From JACPNA01 sp964429715 (GTDB lineage Archaea > Nanobdellota > Nanobdellia > Woesearchaeales > GW2011-AR9): a stretch of DNA of 8,604 nucleotides. The translations under genes and the position numbers were made by a program. This document shows, piece by piece, positions 1 to 5,861 of this stretch (position 1 is its first letter; the number at the start of each line of letters is the position of its first letter). The stretch covers positions 1 through 8,604 of the forward strand of contig CAYSCV010000057.1 in NCBI GenBank assembly GCA_964429715.1, read 5' to 3'. The notes under the pieces are model-generated. The model saw only the letters and a program-made list of their open reading frames with translations. It ran no database searches and was not told the DNA's origin.

Positions 1-15
1 AGTAGTTTCTTCATC

Positions 16-57
16 TTGCGTATATTTAACGCAATAATATGTACAAATATTTAGTAC
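16..57. repeat. Two small inverted repeats after the DUF84 gene
   Basis: The first 78 bases contain no gene that I can support. A 6-bp inverted repeat (TTGCGT at 16-21, ACGCAA at 29-34, 7-base loop) is followed by GTAC at 41-44 and 54-57. Because they lie just beyond the stop of the minus-strand DUF84 gene they could help end its transcript, but the arms are short and the surroundings A+T-rich. Chance is possible. Confidence 0.25.
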
Positions 58-78
58 GTTAACTATATATTGAATCAC

Positions 79-618
79 TTAATACAAATCTCTATTCTCC
101 CAACTTGCTAGTGCCATAATTACGGCTGGCTTCATATATGCTTTGCGATCCATCACTCCTTTTGTCAATATACCAACTAATCCTTCTGCGTTTCCTAATT
201 CTTCTTTTGTAGTCAATTCTAGTTTTTGTGATGCTTGATTCAAATCCATCCCTTCTTTAAAAATAAGAGGCAGCATTGCTCTGGGCAAGCGAAAGGCCGG
301 CGAAAAACCAATATAATCTTGTTTACCATCATACACCACACATACAGTGTGGTCCATATATGTTTTTTCACGTTCCCAACCTGGTGCTTCAAATATTCCT
401 GATTCCAATCCTATACTCAATCCTTCTTTTTGAAGCGCACTATGTGCTCGGTTTCGTGCACCCCACATCGTTTCCTCAAGTGTTGTGGGCTGTGCGGGAA
501 TTTTAGAATTTACTTTAACACCTCTTACTTCTGCTTGTTGCAAGCTTTCATAGAGTGCAAAGACTTCTTTTACTGTTTCTACTTTTACTTTATTTAATGA
601 GCCAACATAAATTATCAT
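79..618 (-). CDS. yjjX: Inosine/xanthosine triphosphatase, DUF84 (YjjX-like) family
   Basis: 179 residues, the usual family length. Members hydrolyse non-canonical purine nucleoside triphosphates (ITP, XTP) to monophosphates in the cytosol, keeping deaminated bases out of nucleic acids. The family signatures appear in order: GSLNKVK near residues 6-12, QPTTLEET followed by GARNRA at 43-58, GLESGIF at 70-76, D89 followed by TVCVVYDG, GFSPAFRLP at 104-112, and GNAEGLVGILTKGVMDR at 142-158. Nothing looks missing or truncated. The ATG at 616-618 is preceded by GAGGGG at 625-630, a strong ribosome binding site six bases away, which fixes the start. It lies 112 bases downstream of rnz on the same strand and may be the last gene of a HAD-rnz-DUF84 transcript, although a TATA-like stretch in the gap could serve it alone. 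Family call is firm; exact substrate preference is inferred. Confidence 0.9.
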   Translation of the reverse strand: MIIYVGSLNKVKVETVKEVFALYESLQQAEVRGVKVNSKIPAQPTTLEETMWGARNRAHSALQKEGLSIGLESGIFEAPGWEREKTYMDHTVCVVYDGKQDYIGFSPAFRLPRAMLPLIFKEGMDLNQASQKLELTTKEELGNAEGLVGILTKGVMDRKAYMKPAVIMALASWENRDLY

Positions 619-624
619 CAGTTT

Positions 625-630
625 CCCCTC
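625..630 (-). promoter_or_regulatory. Shine-Dalgarno site of the DUF84 gene
   Basis: The minus strand reads GAGGGG six bases before the ATG. This is the strongest ribosome binding site in the window. It implies that the message has a 5' leader or is part of a longer transcript, unlike most promoter-proximal genes here. Confidence 0.7.
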
Positions 631-652
631 ACGTTCTATTTTAAAAAGAAAT

Positions 653-668
653 CGTTATTAAAAAATAG
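653..668 (-). promoter_or_regulatory. Possible TATA box in the rnz-DUF84 gap
   Basis: The minus strand reads CTATTTTTTAATAACG here. A TATA box at this place would start RNA near 632-638, just before the GAGGGG site. A second A+T tract at 638-647 is also possible. Both are weak calls because the whole gap is A+T-rich. Confidence 0.3.
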
Positions 669-691
669 AGATTGGATCTTTAATTTATTAC

Positions 692-717
692 GGAAAAGTT
701 TGGATAATTTCCTTTTC
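692..717 (-). terminator. Possible terminator hairpin after rnz
   Basis: Two overlapping short stems can form just past the rnz stop: GGAAA/TTTCC (692-696 with 708-712) or GAAAAG/CTTTTC (693-698 with 712-717). There is only a modest T-run on the minus strand, so termination may be partial and read-through into the DUF84 gene possible. Confidence 0.25.
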
Positions 718-730
718 GACGTAAATTTTT

Positions 731-1621
731 CTACACTTGTATTCTCATAAAATCTTCAGCGACAATAGCTTCATCAAAGTGAGTGCGGGCTTCTTCAACG
801 ATTTCAGCGATGCTTTTATAGCGCTGGCTAATATGGGTGATAATTAACTTTTTGGCATTATTTTCTGAGGCAATCAATGCGGCTTGTTTGACGGTTAGGT
901 GCATATATTTTTCAGTTTTTTCTTTAATGTCATCTAAATGGGTGCCTTCTGAAATAAGTAAATCAGCATCTTTGGCAAGGGAGTTTGCGCCTTCACAGAC
1001 AACTGTATCAGCAATGTAACTTATTTTTTTTCCTTTGACAATATACGATACGTCATCTGCTTTGATTTTTTTACCATTGAACATGATGTCTTCACCGTTT
1101 TGTAATTTTCCCACAATGGGGCCTGCCAATTTTAATTTTTCAATTTTTGTTTGTTCGATTTTTCGTTTATTTTTTTCAATGAAACTATAGCCAACACATA
1201 CTACAGAGTGTTTTAGCGTTTGGGCTTCAAGCATAAATTCGTCGTTTTCAAAAAATATTCCTGATTTTACTTCTTTTACAGTATGTTTGATAATATCTTT
1301 GGCAGCGAACCCTTGGAGCATATGCTCCAGATATTTTTTGGTGCCGGGAGGACCGTAAATACGGATAGTTGCGTCTGATTTGTCGGCGCCCATGGAGCTA
1401 AGCAAGCCAGGAATACCAAATACATGGTCGCCGTGCCAATGGCTGATTAATAAAGTTGTGATTTTGGCAGGTTTTACGCCGGCTAGGCGCATTTGACGTT
1501 GGATACCTTCCCCACAGTCAAATAAAATATTTTCTTTGCCAGAAGTGAGCAAAATACCCGAATGATTGCGCGTTTTTGTGGGTTGCATGCATCCAGTGCC
1601 AAGGAAGAGAATATCAATCAT
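731..1621 (-). CDS. rnz: tRNase Z (tRNA 3'-end endonuclease), short form
   Basis: 296 residues, typical of the short tRNase Z found in archaea and bacteria. This metallo-beta-lactamase-fold nuclease cuts precursor tRNAs after the discriminator base so that CCA can be added. All zinc-site motifs are visible: HWHGDH at residues 61-66, H138 in LKHS, D205 in YIADT, H241 in MHLT and H263 in THIS-RY. The segment EKLKLAGPIVGKLQNGEDI at about 161-179 matches the flexible arm (exosite) that grips tRNA. The start ATG (1619-1621) shares one base with the stop of the HAD gene (TAATG), and GGAG at 1630-1633 stands eight bases upstream, so translation is probably coupled. The tRNA at the right end of the window encodes no CCA and would be a substrate. 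Confidence 0.97.
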   Translation of the reverse strand: MIDILFLGTGCMQPTKTRNHSGILLTSGKENILFDCGEGIQRQMRLAGVKPAKITTLLISHWHGDHVFGIPGLLSSMGADKSDATIRIYGPPGTKKYLEHMLQGFAAKDIIKHTVKEVKSGIFFENDEFMLEAQTLKHSVVCVGYSFIEKNKRKIEQTKIEKLKLAGPIVGKLQNGEDIMFNGKKIKADDVSYIVKGKKISYIADTVVCEGANSLAKDADLLISEGTHLDDIKEKTEKYMHLTVKQAALIASENNAKKLIITHISQRYKSIAEIVEEARTHFDEAIVAEDFMRIQV

Positions 1622-2262
1622 TACAAACGCTCCAATTGTTGTTCCAGTTCACGTAAGGAGGGTATTTTGGGATGAAATTCACGAGTATTTTTGCGATCCA
1701 TTAGGATATGTTTCATACCAATACGTTGGGCCACGGCCATATCACTTTGTAAGCTGTCCCCAATGAACACACAATCGTTGAGGTTCACATTCAATTCTTT
1801 TAGTACTTTTTGCATAAAGCGCTCATCTGTTTTGATGAAGCCAAGTTCATACGATAAGAATTGTTTTTCGAAGTATTGATTAAGATTATATTTTTCTAGT
1901 ACTTTTGGCACGGAAAAGCAGTCTGTATTAGAGATAAGTACAAGACGGTATTTTTTTTGGAGTTGGGCAAGCATTTCTTTGACTTCTTCGTAAGGCTGGG
2001 CCAACATCCAGGATTTGTTCCATAAGCCAATCAAATGTTCTAATATCTCTTGGCGGGGATGAATTTTAAATTCTTGGGCTACAGCAATAAATGCGTCGTG
2101 CAAATTTTCGAATGGTGTTGTCATCATAGCTTGTTCCATGTTCATGATGTATGAAGAAAAAGGTATATTGATGCGCAGCGTTTGCTGTACTTGTTTAGTT
2201 GGGCTACTAATGCCAGTTTCTACTAAAGTTCCCCAGAGGTCAAATAAGAGTACTTTTGTCAT
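1621..2262 (-). CDS. HAD-superfamily hydrolase with DxW motif I
   Basis: 213 residues with the four HAD motifs: FDLWGTL (residues 7-13, presumed nucleophile D8), ISNTD (110-114, S111), K144 in GFIKTD, and GDSLQSD (168-174, D169 and D174). The cap region between about 15 and 95 is helical-looking. Most HAD phosphatases carry Asp two residues after the nucleophile as general acid/base. Here it is W10, a replacement also seen in other uncharacterised HAD proteins and reminiscent of haloacid dehalogenases, which carry Tyr there. Phosphatase activity on a small phosphorylated substrate is plausible but cannot be assumed. It is the first gene of a run leading into rnz with a one-base overlap. The ATG lies about 28 bases after a TATA box and has no ribosome binding site, so the mRNA is probably leaderless. 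Substrate unknown. Confidence 0.88.
   Translation of the reverse strand: MTKVLLFDLWGTLVETGISSPTKQVQQTLRINIPFSSYIMNMEQAMMTTPFENLHDAFIAVAQEFKIHPRQEILEHLIGLWNKSWMLAQPYEEVKEMLAQLQKKYRLVLISNTDCFSVPKVLEKYNLNQYFEKQFLSYELGFIKTDERFMQKVLKELNVNLNDCVFIGDSLQSDMAVAQRIGMKHILMDRKNTREFHPKIPSLRELEQQLERL
1630..1633 (-). promoter_or_regulatory. Ribosome binding site of rnz inside the HAD gene
   Basis: GGAG on the minus strand, eight bases before the rnz ATG and inside the last codons of the HAD gene. It supports the chosen rnz start and contrasts with the leaderless first gene. Confidence 0.55.
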
Positions 2263-2283
2263 GGGGAGTGCAGAATATGGTTG

Positions 2284-2297
2284 CTATATATATTTTA
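2284..2297 (-). promoter_or_regulatory. TATA box of the HAD-rnz unit
   Basis: The minus strand reads TAAAATATATATAG, with purine-rich GAGGAG just upstream as a possible BRE. The box centre (about 2290) is roughly 28 bases before the HAD ATG. Transcription would therefore start at or within a few bases of the start codon. Confidence 0.6.
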
Positions 2298-2323
2298 CTC
2301 CTCTTTTTTCTTCTTCTCTCTCC
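2298..2323 (-). promoter_or_regulatory. 26-base polypurine tract upstream of the HAD promoter
   Basis: Every base from 2298 to 2323 is a pyrimidine on the plus strand (a purine on the minus strand), directly upstream of the TATA box and within the 71-base gap after the orphan gene. It may include the BRE. Any further role is unknown. Confidence 0.35.
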
Positions 2324-2333
2324 AACCCATCTT

Positions 2334-3503
2334 TTAATACGTAACAGCATACTTTCCTAAAAACAACCTCGTTCCAAACTGTGCCATCTCACGTTCAAAC
2401 AATACCACTAATCTATCCTCTGTATCAAAACAAAGTGCATAAATCTTTGTACCCTGCTCTATTGCCACTCGTCCATGTATATTTCCGCCCATATCAATCA
2501 CATTGCCCCAATACTGCAAACCTTGACATTTCTCACCATACCCTCTCGACAGGCAAAAAAAAGTATCTTGCCGATTTTTAATTATTGGCAAATCTTGGTC
2601 AATGCGTTCTTGTAATGGCAAATCGATCCCCTTTGCGTTCTGCCGCGTTCCCTCCATATCAAACAAAACCATATATTTCTTCACCCCTCCTCCTTCTCTC
2701 TCTGTATCTTCTTTCTCTACAAATCCATGTAACATCTTCTCTGAAAAAAAACTATCAATCATATTCCCTATCTCTATTTCTTTGACACATTCTCCAAAAT
2801 CCATCATATCAATCCGATACTTTTGCACCATATTGGTATTTGGTTTTGAGCCGATAAGTATTCCTTTCTCTGCAAATCCTATCTTTTTTGCCGAATACAA
2901 CATCGGTAAATCAAAATAAGAAGAATGTTCATATATAAATTCAGGAAAAGAAAATATGTGAATAGCCGGCTTTAGAGAAACTGAATGTGGGAACCCCATC
3001 ATTATACACCCAATCAATCCCGCATCAAGAATATACACTTTCCCATTACGAAATCCAATATCTCTATAATTGTAGACCAATTGATGTGACAATCCTTCAT
3101 ATCGTGGCGTATATTGCTCAATCAAATCTAATCGCTCATCAAACTTATGAATCAACGAGCTCTGATTACTTGCAAACCAAACGTGATTATTCGAATCAAC
3201 ATTCATCCCATACACCCCACCTACACAAACATCTGCTGGCAGCCTCTCTCGCAGACGCAGTGTATCATCTGGCCCTAACAACATCGTCACTTCTTTTGGC
3301 CAAAATAACGTATCCCACTTCATTTGCATAAAAGAACCAAAATCATTCGCCACATTACTCCGCCGCCGAAAAAATCTCTGCGACGTAACTTCTGTAACCT
3401 CTTTGAGCAGAATTGTCTCCAAACCCATTTTTGGATAGCTTTTTCCTTGCCTGACTAGGCCGCTTTTTCTCTCTTGGGTCTCATCCGCTAGCCTAACAAT
3501 CAT
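2334..3503 (-). CDS. Conserved-looking protein of unknown function, possible beta-propeller
   Basis: 389 residues that I do not recognise. No signal peptide or membrane segment is evident. Residues 97-123 (VYGMNVDSNNHVWFASN...LIHKFD) resemble an NHL/SMP-30 style propeller blade, in which a GxxVDxxxNxW stretch is followed by a strand ending in KFD. Further strand-turn-strand stretches at about 148-170, 205-232 and 353-385 would fit more blades. The first 60 residues are basic and may be a separate extension (RRR at 46-48). There is a GGG linker at 271-273. The ATG at 3501-3503 has an in-frame stop nine bases further upstream, and a TATA-like box sits about 28 bases before it. The AAAGGAGG at 3521-3528 is 17 bases away, too far for a normal ribosome site. 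It is divergent from tyrS. On the plus strand the region is strongly C-over-G. Function unknown; the fold is a guess. Confidence 0.72.
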   Translation of the reverse strand: MIVRLADETQERKSGLVRQGKSYPKMGLETILLKEVTEVTSQRFFRRRSNVANDFGSFMQMKWDTLFWPKEVTMLLGPDDTLRLRERLPADVCVGGVYGMNVDSNNHVWFASNQSSLIHKFDERLDLIEQYTPRYEGLSHQLVYNYRDIGFRNGKVYILDAGLIGCIMMGFPHSVSLKPAIHIFSFPEFIYEHSSYFDLPMLYSAKKIGFAEKGILIGSKPNTNMVQKYRIDMMDFGECVKEIEIGNMIDSFFSEKMLHGFVEKEDTEREGGGVKKYMVLFDMEGTRQNAKGIDLPLQERIDQDLPIIKNRQDTFFCLSRGYGEKCQGLQYWGNVIDMGGNIHGRVAIEQGTKIYALCFDTEDRLVVLFEREMAQFGTRLFLGKYAVTY

Positions 3504-3525
3504 ACTACGATTTCACCCAACCTCC

Positions 3526-3535
3526 TTTAATAAAC
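3526..3535 (-). promoter_or_regulatory. TATA-like box of the orphan gene
   Basis: The minus strand reads GTTTATTAAA, centred about 28 bases before the orphan ATG, giving a leaderless or nearly leaderless RNA. It abuts the GGAGG-like sequence, which would then lie outside the transcript. Confidence 0.45.
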
Positions 3536-3562
3536 ATTATGGACTCAACTTCCCTTGCCCAA

Positions 3563-3574
3563 ATATTTATAAAA
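3563..3574 (+). promoter_or_regulatory. TATA box of tyrS
   Basis: ATATTTATAAAA, with core TTTATAAAA at 3566-3574 centred 27 bases before the tyrS ATG. The bases between box and ATG are C-rich and contain no ribosome binding site, so the tyrS message should be leaderless. The sequence also reads as TATA-like on the other strand. Confidence 0.7.
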
Positions 3575-3596
3575 CACCCCTCTCACTCTAAATAAA

Positions 3597-4628
3597 ATGG
3601 CCAAATCCCTAACCCCTGAACAAAAATTTGAACTCATCAAAAGAAACACCCAAGACATTGTAACTGAACCAGAACTCTTAACACTGCTTAAAACAAAATC
3701 AAACCCATCCGTCTACCTTGGCACCGCCATCACCGGCCGTCCCCACATCGGCTACTTTGTCTGGGTCTTAAAAATGACCGACTTTTTAAAAGCCGGGTTC
3801 AAAGTAAAAGTCCTCCTAGCCGACTTACATGGCGCATTAGATAACTGCCCATGGGACGTCTTAGAAAAACGCTACAACTACTACAGCGCCGTTATTCCTT
3901 TAATGTTCAACGCTCTTGGCGCAGATACAAAAAACATCGAACTCATCAAAGGTTCATCCTACCAACTAAGTCAAGAATACATCCTTGACATGTTAAAACT
4001 CTCAACCTTCACATCCATTCACGACGCCAAAAAAGCAGGTTCTGAAGTTGTTAAACTCGATGATAATCCCAAACTCTCCGGCCTCCTCTACCCGCTAATG
4101 CAGGCCCTCGACGAACAATATCTTAATGTGGACATCCAATATGGCGGCATTGACCAACGTAAAATTTTGATGTTTGCGCGGGAGAATTTACATAGAGTAG
4201 GATACAAGTCACGAGTTGAGATCATGACTCCCCTCATTCCAGGGCTGGTTGGCAAGAAAATGTCGGCGTCAGATCCTAAATCAAAAATCGATTTGTTAGA
4301 TAATGTTAAAAGTGTGCAGGATAAATTGAAAGGGGCATATTGCGAGGAAGGGGTCGTAGAGGATAACGGAGTATTAGCATTTTTGAAGCAAGTGATTATG
4401 CCATTGAAATCCGATAAAAAAGAGGTATTTGTGATTGAGCGGCCGGAGAAATGGGGCGGCAATTTAACATTCAAAACGTATGAGGAAATCGAATCTTCTT
4501 ATGTGGCAAAACAAGTACATCCTTTGGATTTGAAGATGGCGGTGGCGAAAGAGATTAATGGGTTGCTTGTTCCTTTTCAACAACAGAAAGAGAAGTTGGA
4601 GAAAATTGCGAAAGAGGCGTATCAATAA
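3597..4628 (+). CDS. tyrS: Tyrosyl-tRNA synthetase, archaeal/eukaryotic type
   Basis: 343 residues of a class I synthetase that activates tyrosine with ATP and charges tRNA-Tyr in the cytosol. The HIGH-type motif is PHIGY (49-53) and the KMSKS-type motif KMSAS (221-225). YPLMQALDEQY...GGIDQRK (165-188) keeps the tyrosine-binding set, with Y165, Q169, D172 and Q187 matching the known archaeal residues Y151, Q155, D158 and Q173. The C-terminal part contains the KWGGN stretch typical of the archaeal/eukaryotic type, and the length is that of archaeal enzymes without extra domains. The first ATG follows a TATA box by 27 bases, so it is taken as the start. Oddity: the coding strand is C-rich up to about base 4135 (residue 180) and G-rich afterwards, without any break in the reading frame. 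Confidence 0.98.
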   Translation: MAKSLTPEQKFELIKRNTQDIVTEPELLTLLKTKSNPSVYLGTAITGRPHIGYFVWVLKMTDFLKAGFKVKVLLADLHGALDNCPWDVLEKRYNYYSAVIPLMFNALGADTKNIELIKGSSYQLSQEYILDMLKLSTFTSIHDAKKAGSEVVKLDDNPKLSGLLYPLMQALDEQYLNVDIQYGGIDQRKILMFARENLHRVGYKSRVEIMTPLIPGLVGKKMSASDPKSKIDLLDNVKSVQDKLKGAYCEEGVVEDNGVLAFLKQVIMPLKSDKKEVFVIERPEKWGGNLTFKTYEEIESSYVAKQVHPLDLKMAVAKEINGLLVPFQQQKEKLEKIAKEAYQ

Positions 4629-4684
4629 AAACTGTGCAACATAATTTCCTATTATCTTCTCGATTAAATCGTAGTCTCATTTAA
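4629..4684. other. Convergent gap between tyrS and the asparaginase gene
   Basis: A 56-base spacer between two converging stop codons. It holds the short inverted repeat CGATTAAATCG (4661-4671) and T-rich stretches (ATAATTTCCTATTATC) that could end the tyrS transcript. No gene is visible. Confidence 0.4.
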
Positions 4685-5782
4685 TTATATCAGCTCATTT
4701 TCGATATTGATTTCACCATGCAAATCTTCTAACATTTTATTTTTAATCTGTTCATAAGAACACTTTTGCGCAAGCAGCCATGCCATTTTTGTCGTTATCG
4801 ATTCAATACTCATATCATACGCCGGGATAGCCAAATCCCTCTCTTTTAAAACCTTTCCCGACACATTCACTTGAAAACTCGCAATACCCTGTGGTACTTG
4901 AGTTGTAACCACTATAGGAATTTTCTTTTCTTTCAAATACTCAAACATTTTCAATAAATGCAGACTTGCATCTCCCGCCCCAAACGCCCTAAAAATAAAC
5001 GCCCGTATATTATTATTCTCAACTAACGTTCGAAAAATATCCGGCGACATTCCTGGAAATTCCGTAAGTGAAGCAATACTTGCTGTATCAAACTCTTTCT
5101 TTATACTAAGCACTCTCGATTGGATAGCCAGCGGTTTCACTTTAGACAAATAAGAAACATGTTTTTCTAACGCGTGTTCATGTATTCGTATAAAACGTCC
5201 TATCTGCCCTAGCGATCCTGTAAGAAAAGACTTAAAAGGATCATAATCAAAATCAGTTCCTTTTTTAATTCTCGTTCCAGAAATAATCATACTTCCAAAA
5301 ACTCCCACAACTCCTTTGATTGGATGATACCCCCACACCGCAAGGCGCAGAGAATTCACAAGATTTGTTGTTGCATCAGACCCCAAATATCCCAAAGGGA
5401 CTTGCGCCCCGGTTAATATTACTGGTTTATTGATATTCTCAAACGCAAATGAAAGCGCCGCCCCCGTATATCCCATAGTATTTGTTCCATGTAATATTAT
5501 GAACGCATCAAAATCATCATAGGATTCTGCAATAGTCTCAACCAACATTGTCCAATTCTGAGGTAGTATCTCCGAACTATCTACATTCAAAAGCTCTATA
5601 ATCTTTGATTCAATTTCAATACTCCAATTCCTCTTAAGAATCTCTATAGAATTATTCAATATCACTACAAAATCATCTGGCTGTGAAATCACGTGCTCTG
5701 AAACTGTACTTTCCGCCACATTTCCCGCAATCGTTCCGCCAGTTAAAATAAGTAATACTCTTCTTTTAGTGTATGTCGTCAT
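4685..5782 (-). CDS. ansA: L-asparaginase type I-like protein with HGTNT variant
   Basis: 365 residues counted from the first ATG (5780-5782); the codon before it is TTG and a less likely start. The asparaginase/glutaminase fold is clear: TGGTIAG at residues 14-20 (catalytic T17), DSS at 68-70, HGTNTM at 98-103, LTGAQVPLGYLGSDATTNL at 123-141, and the GTRIKK...DPFKS stretch with K174 in the place of the catalytic lysine. The family would deamidate L-asparagine to aspartate in the cytosol. The notable change is N101, where the family nearly always has Asp (D90 of E. coli AnsB), read from an AAT codon; activity or specificity may be altered. It lacks the N-terminal domain of GatD and there is no gatE neighbour, so a GatDE amidotransferase subunit is unlikely. 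A perfect inverted repeat lies two bases before the ATG. Confidence 0.87.
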   Translation of the reverse strand: MTTYTKRRVLLILTGGTIAGNVAESTVSEHVISQPDDFVVILNNSIEILKRNWSIEIESKIIELLNVDSSEILPQNWTMLVETIAESYDDFDAFIILHGTNTMGYTGAALSFAFENINKPVILTGAQVPLGYLGSDATTNLVNSLRLAVWGYHPIKGVVGVFGSMIISGTRIKKGTDFDYDPFKSFLTGSLGQIGRFIRIHEHALEKHVSYLSKVKPLAIQSRVLSIKKEFDTASIASLTEFPGMSPDIFRTLVENNNIRAFIFRAFGAGDASLHLLKMFEYLKEKKIPIVVTTQVPQGIASFQVNVSGKVLKERDLAIPAYDMSIESITTKMAWLLAQKCSYEQIKNKMLEDLHGEINIENELI

Positions 5783-5784
5783 CA

Positions 5785-5808
5785 AAACTTCAATTCCAAT
5801 TGAAGTTT
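5785..5808. promoter_or_regulatory. 24-base inverted repeat at the asparaginase start, operator-like
   Basis: Two perfect 11-base arms, AAACTTCAATT (5785-5795) and AATTGAAGTTT (5798-5808), separated by CC. The repeat ends two bases before the asparaginase ATG and covers the region between a weak TATA-like tract (ATTATTT on the minus strand, 5811-5817) and the likely transcription start. A two-base spacer is too small for a full RNA hairpin loop and the dyad symmetry suits a dimeric DNA-binding repressor, so an operator is the favoured reading. Confidence 0.55.
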
Positions 5809-5861
5809 AGAAATAATCCGCTCCTACAATAGCCTAAAGAAAACGCAATTCTCTCATTATT

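Noticed and set aside
2602..3331. Plus-strand open frames within the orphan gene (2602-2919, 2987-3331)
   Set aside because: Low-complexity Ser/Pro/Thr/His-rich translations produced by the C-rich plus strand. The minus-strand frame is continuous for 389 codons and has its own promoter.
3521..3528. AAAGGAGG as the ribosome binding site of the orphan gene
   Set aside because: It is 17 bases from the ATG, an in-frame stop prevents a nearer start, and a TATA-like box overlaps it, so it is probably not in the transcript.
4088..4474. 128-codon open frame opposite tyrS
   Set aside because: Shadow of the well-supported tyrS frame; its protein is Ser/Cys-rich and resembles no family.
4685..5782. 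GatD subunit of the archaeal Glu-tRNA(Gln) amidotransferase
   Set aside because: It lacks the N-terminal extension of GatD, no gatE is adjacent, and the HGTDT motif is altered.
5783..5785. TTG as start codon of the asparaginase gene
   Set aside because: An ATG follows immediately (5780-5782) and neither has a clear ribosome site, so the ATG is the simpler start.
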